Source of the DNA: Bacteroidota bacterium
GTDB lineage: Bacteria; Bacteroidota; Bacteroidia; Chitinophagales; Saprospiraceae
Assembly: GCA_018222965.1 (NCBI GenBank)
Contig: JAAEZH010000018.1
Coordinates: 1 to 64,000, forward strand
Length of the DNA stretch: 64,000 bases
Direction: 5' to 3'
This document shows, piece after piece, positions 62,439 to 64,000 of the stretch (positions within the stretch are counted from its first letter, which is position 1; every line of letters starts with the position of its first letter). The position numbers were made by a program, and so were the translations under genes. The notes beneath the pieces were generated by a model. The model was not told the origin of the DNA and ran no database searches. It saw only the letters and a list, made by a program, of their open reading frames with translations.

Positions 62439-62542
62439 CGTTGAGCGTGTATCGGGAAGCGTTTATCGTTTATCGGCAAAACCGTTATTCCCTGGATAGA
62501 AACATCCCGCTAAACGATACTCGATCAACGTTTCCCGAAAGC
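62439..62542. repeat. 7-bp-phased inverted repeat array
   Basis: Six 7-bp units starting CG (CGTTGAG, CGTGTAT, CGGGAAG, CGTTTAT twice, CGGCAAA) at 62439-62480 face five inverse units (CGCTAAA, CGATACT, CGATCAA, CGTTTCC, CGAAAGC) at 62508-62542. Read on the opposite strand the second block gives CGGGAAA-CGTTGAT-CGAGTAT-CGTTTAG, parallel to the first. It has the same design as the 9-bp-phased array at 5299-5370. Confidence 0.6.
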
Positions 62543-62562
62543 AATTCGATAAGGCCTCAACC

Positions 62563-62593
62563 ACCCGCCAAAGCTCGCCAGAGCGCAGGCGGG
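62563..62593. repeat. REP-like hairpin, copy 2
   Basis: ACCCGCC ... GGCGGG stem enclosing AAAGCTCGCCAGAGCGCA. Same loop core and CTCAACC flanks as the copy at 161-190. Confidence 0.55.
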
Positions 62594-62602
62594 TTCTCAA
62601 CC

Positions 62603-62623
62603 CTGCCCGCTTTAGCCGGGCAG
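62603..62623. repeat. GC-rich hairpin
   Basis: CTGCCCG-ctttagc-CGGGCAG directly follows the REP-like hairpin; a related CCCGCTTAGGCAGG occurs in the rsmH-ftsL gap at 44754-44767. Confidence 0.5.
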
Positions 62624-62678
62624 CCCAACGGAACCAACGGATTTCCTATTTTTGTAGAAGAGTAGAAACAGAAGAGCC

Positions 62679-63980
62679 ATGGCAACTTACGAGAGTGTAT
62701 TACTAATAGCGATTCCCTTTTTTGTCCTGTTGATTGGGATTGAAGCTTTTGCCGCCTGGAGAATGGGCCGAAAAGTAAACCGGGCCGCAGACGTAATTTC
62801 CAGCTTGAGCTCCGGAGTAACCAATATTGTTAAAGATGTATTAGGGCTTGGGATTGTAATTGTTAGTTATGCCTGGTTGGTGGATCATCTGGCTATTTAC
62901 GAGATAAAAGCTTCCTGGCTGGTGTACTTCATAGCATTTATTGTGATTGATTTTGCCGGTTATTGGATGCACCGGATCAGCCATGAAATCAATTTATTCT
63001 GGAATCGGCACATCATCCATCACAGCTCCGAAGAATTTAATCTGTCCTGTGCTTTGCGCCAAAGCATTTCAGAAGTCTTTTCCTTCATTGCCATCTTCAT
63101 GGTTCCTGCAGCCTTATTAGGCGTACCGGCCAAAGTCATTACCATCATTGCACCACTGCATCTTTTTGCCCAGTTTTGGTATCATACCCGTCTGATTGGC
63201 AAAATGGGTTTTTTGGAGACCTTTTTGGTAACTCCTTCTCACCACAGAGTTCATCACGCCATGAATCCCGAATACCTGGATAAGAACTACGGACAGATTT
63301 TCATATTATGGGATAAGTGGTTTGGTACTTTTCAGAAGGAATTGCCGGATGTTGCGCCTGTTTACGGAGTCAAGCGTCCGGTAAAAACCTGGAATCCGAT
63401 CCTTATTAACTTTCAGCACTTCTGGATGTTGCTGACCGATGCCTTTCGCGCCCGGTCCTTTTGGGACAAATTGCGTATTTGGTTTATGCCTACCGGTTGG
63501 CGACCCAAGGATGTAGCGGAAAAGTATCCGGTTAAAATCGTTGAGGATTTTGGTCACTTTGAAAAGTTTGATTCTAAACCGGGGAAGGGGATTTTGATTT
63601 GGGCCTGGGTTCAGTTGCTGTTTACCCTCGGCCTGATGTTGTACCTGTTTGCACAGTTTGCCGAGATCGGATTTCCCGGTGTACTGATCTACGGGGCATT
63701 TCTGTTTACGGGTGTTTTTGCCTATACCAGCTTACTGGACCGGGCATCCTACGCCCCTATAGCCGAGCTGGTCAGAGCTGCTTTTGGTCTGGGGATTATC
63801 TATTCACTGGACGGCAGTTGGTATGGGATTGATTTGTTTATTCCCTACAGTACATACATCATTGCTGCCTTTTTGATCTTGTCTGTATTTGCGGCTGTAA
63901 TACTGCCAAAACAAAGTGCGCGCTTTACTGGCAGTGCCCTAAAAATGAATCCTTCTTCCAAAAGAGAACAAGTGAAATAG
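62679..63980 (+). CDS. sterol desaturase/fatty acid hydroxylase family membrane protein
   Basis: This 433-residue di-iron membrane enzyme has the histidine-box set HRISH (98-102), HIIHHS (111-116), WYHT (168-171) and HHRVHH (188-193) in the N-terminal half between membrane helices. After the catalytic region a cytosolic segment (VKRPVKTWNPILINFQHFW) leads to three or four more helices. The architecture resembles alkylglycerol monooxygenase-like (TMEM195) members more than short carotenoid hydroxylases. The substrate is probably a lipid; identity unknown. It ends 20 bp before the window edge and is complete. Confidence 0.88.
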   Translation: MATYESVLLIAIPFFVLLIGIEAFAAWRMGRKVNRAADVISSLSSGVTNIVKDVLGLGIVIVSYAWLVDHLAIYEIKASWLVYFIAFIVIDFAGYWMHRISHEINLFWNRHIIHHSSEEFNLSCALRQSISEVFSFIAIFMVPAALLGVPAKVITIIAPLHLFAQFWYHTRLIGKMGFLETFLVTPSHHRVHHAMNPEYLDKNYGQIFILWDKWFGTFQKELPDVAPVYGVKRPVKTWNPILINFQHFWMLLTDAFRARSFWDKLRIWFMPTGWRPKDVAEKYPVKIVEDFGHFEKFDSKPGKGILIWAWVQLLFTLGLMLYLFAQFAEIGFPGVLIYGAFLFTGVFAYTSLLDRASYAPIAELVRAAFGLGIIYSLDGSWYGIDLFIPYSTYIIAAFLILSVFAAVILPKQSARFTGSALKMNPSSKREQVK

Positions 63981-64000
63981 CGGGCATAAAAAAACCGGAT

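Larger units (their letters stand above)
62283..62678. other. 396-bp intergenic stretch packed with repeats
   Basis: Contains, in order: an AT-rich segment after the divergent start, a 7-bp-phased inverted array (62439-62542), a REP-like hairpin (62563-62593), a CTGCCCG/CGGGCAG hairpin (62603-62623), two partial units of the GAACCAACG repeat (62625-62640) and a candidate -7 element TATTTTTG (62647-62654). No coding frame is convincing. Confidence 0.6.

Noticed and set aside
5299-62542. Possible CRISPR arrays in the phased 7- and 9-bp repeats
   Set aside because: Units are far too short, have no spacers and are arranged as palindromes; no cas genes are present.

Overview
The window looks like chromosome from a Bacteroidota bacterium. 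The signs are several secreted proteins with a type IX secretion (T9SS) C-terminal sorting domain, TAnnTTTG-type -7 promoter elements, weak Shine-Dalgarno signals, LytS-type kinases with beta-propeller sensors paired with LytTR regulators, DUF3467 and 2TM-domain proteins, and a Bacteroidota-order mraZ-to-ftsZ cluster. The mix of large PKD/T9SS proteins and abundant intergenic palindromes suggests a marine or sludge Saprospiria-like lineage, but that placement is inference. No complete RNA gene was found, and no CRISPR array or intact insertion sequence.

Layout. 1-4.1 kb: a minus-strand haem-uptake pair (HmuY-like haemophore with T9SS tail, then a TonB-dependent receptor) with a terminator-like hairpin between the two genes; a 3' fragment of a tRNA lies beyond it. 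4.1-13.2 kb: housekeeping and envelope genes (methyltransferase, DUF3467, ruvB, icd, a barrel protein, two tandem 2TM proteins, a penicillin acylase family hydrolase, a lipoprotein). 13.8-29.7 kb: the most unusual region, a co-directional run of YceI, LytS-type kinase, LytTR regulator, a 2348-residue secreted protein with seven blue-copper domains, a CusB-like adaptor with a heavy-metal-binding module, two c-type haem lipoproteins, an OB-fold membrane-anchored protein, a second YceI and a DUF5777-like barrel. I read it as a copper/haem-based envelope electron-transfer or metal-handling system; this is a hypothesis.

29.9-33.8 kb: two paralogous T9SS surface proteins sharing an upstream palindrome. 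33.8-40.7 kb: a membrane protein, an IscA-type Fe-S carrier behind a small MITE-like element, a secreted unknown, a dolichol-phosphate-mannose-synthase-like glycosyltransferase, and a second LytS/LytTR pair. 41.1-43.0 kb: divergent cysteine dioxygenase and PLP decarboxylase, a plausible hypotaurine/taurine route. 43.3-58.7 kb: the division and cell wall cluster mraZ-rsmH-ftsL-ftsI-murE-mraY-murD-ftsW-murG-murC-ftsQ-ftsA-ftsZ, preceded by three AAAGTGK boxes that look like a MraZ operator. 59-64 kb: a small unknown protein, a large Asp-box/BNR repeat protein and a sterol-desaturase-family hydroxylase.

Across the window a 13-bp near-palindrome, GGCTTTCGCCGAA, occurs exactly 11 times on either strand, both inside and between genes. 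Several other short palindromic repeat families occupy the intergenic spaces.
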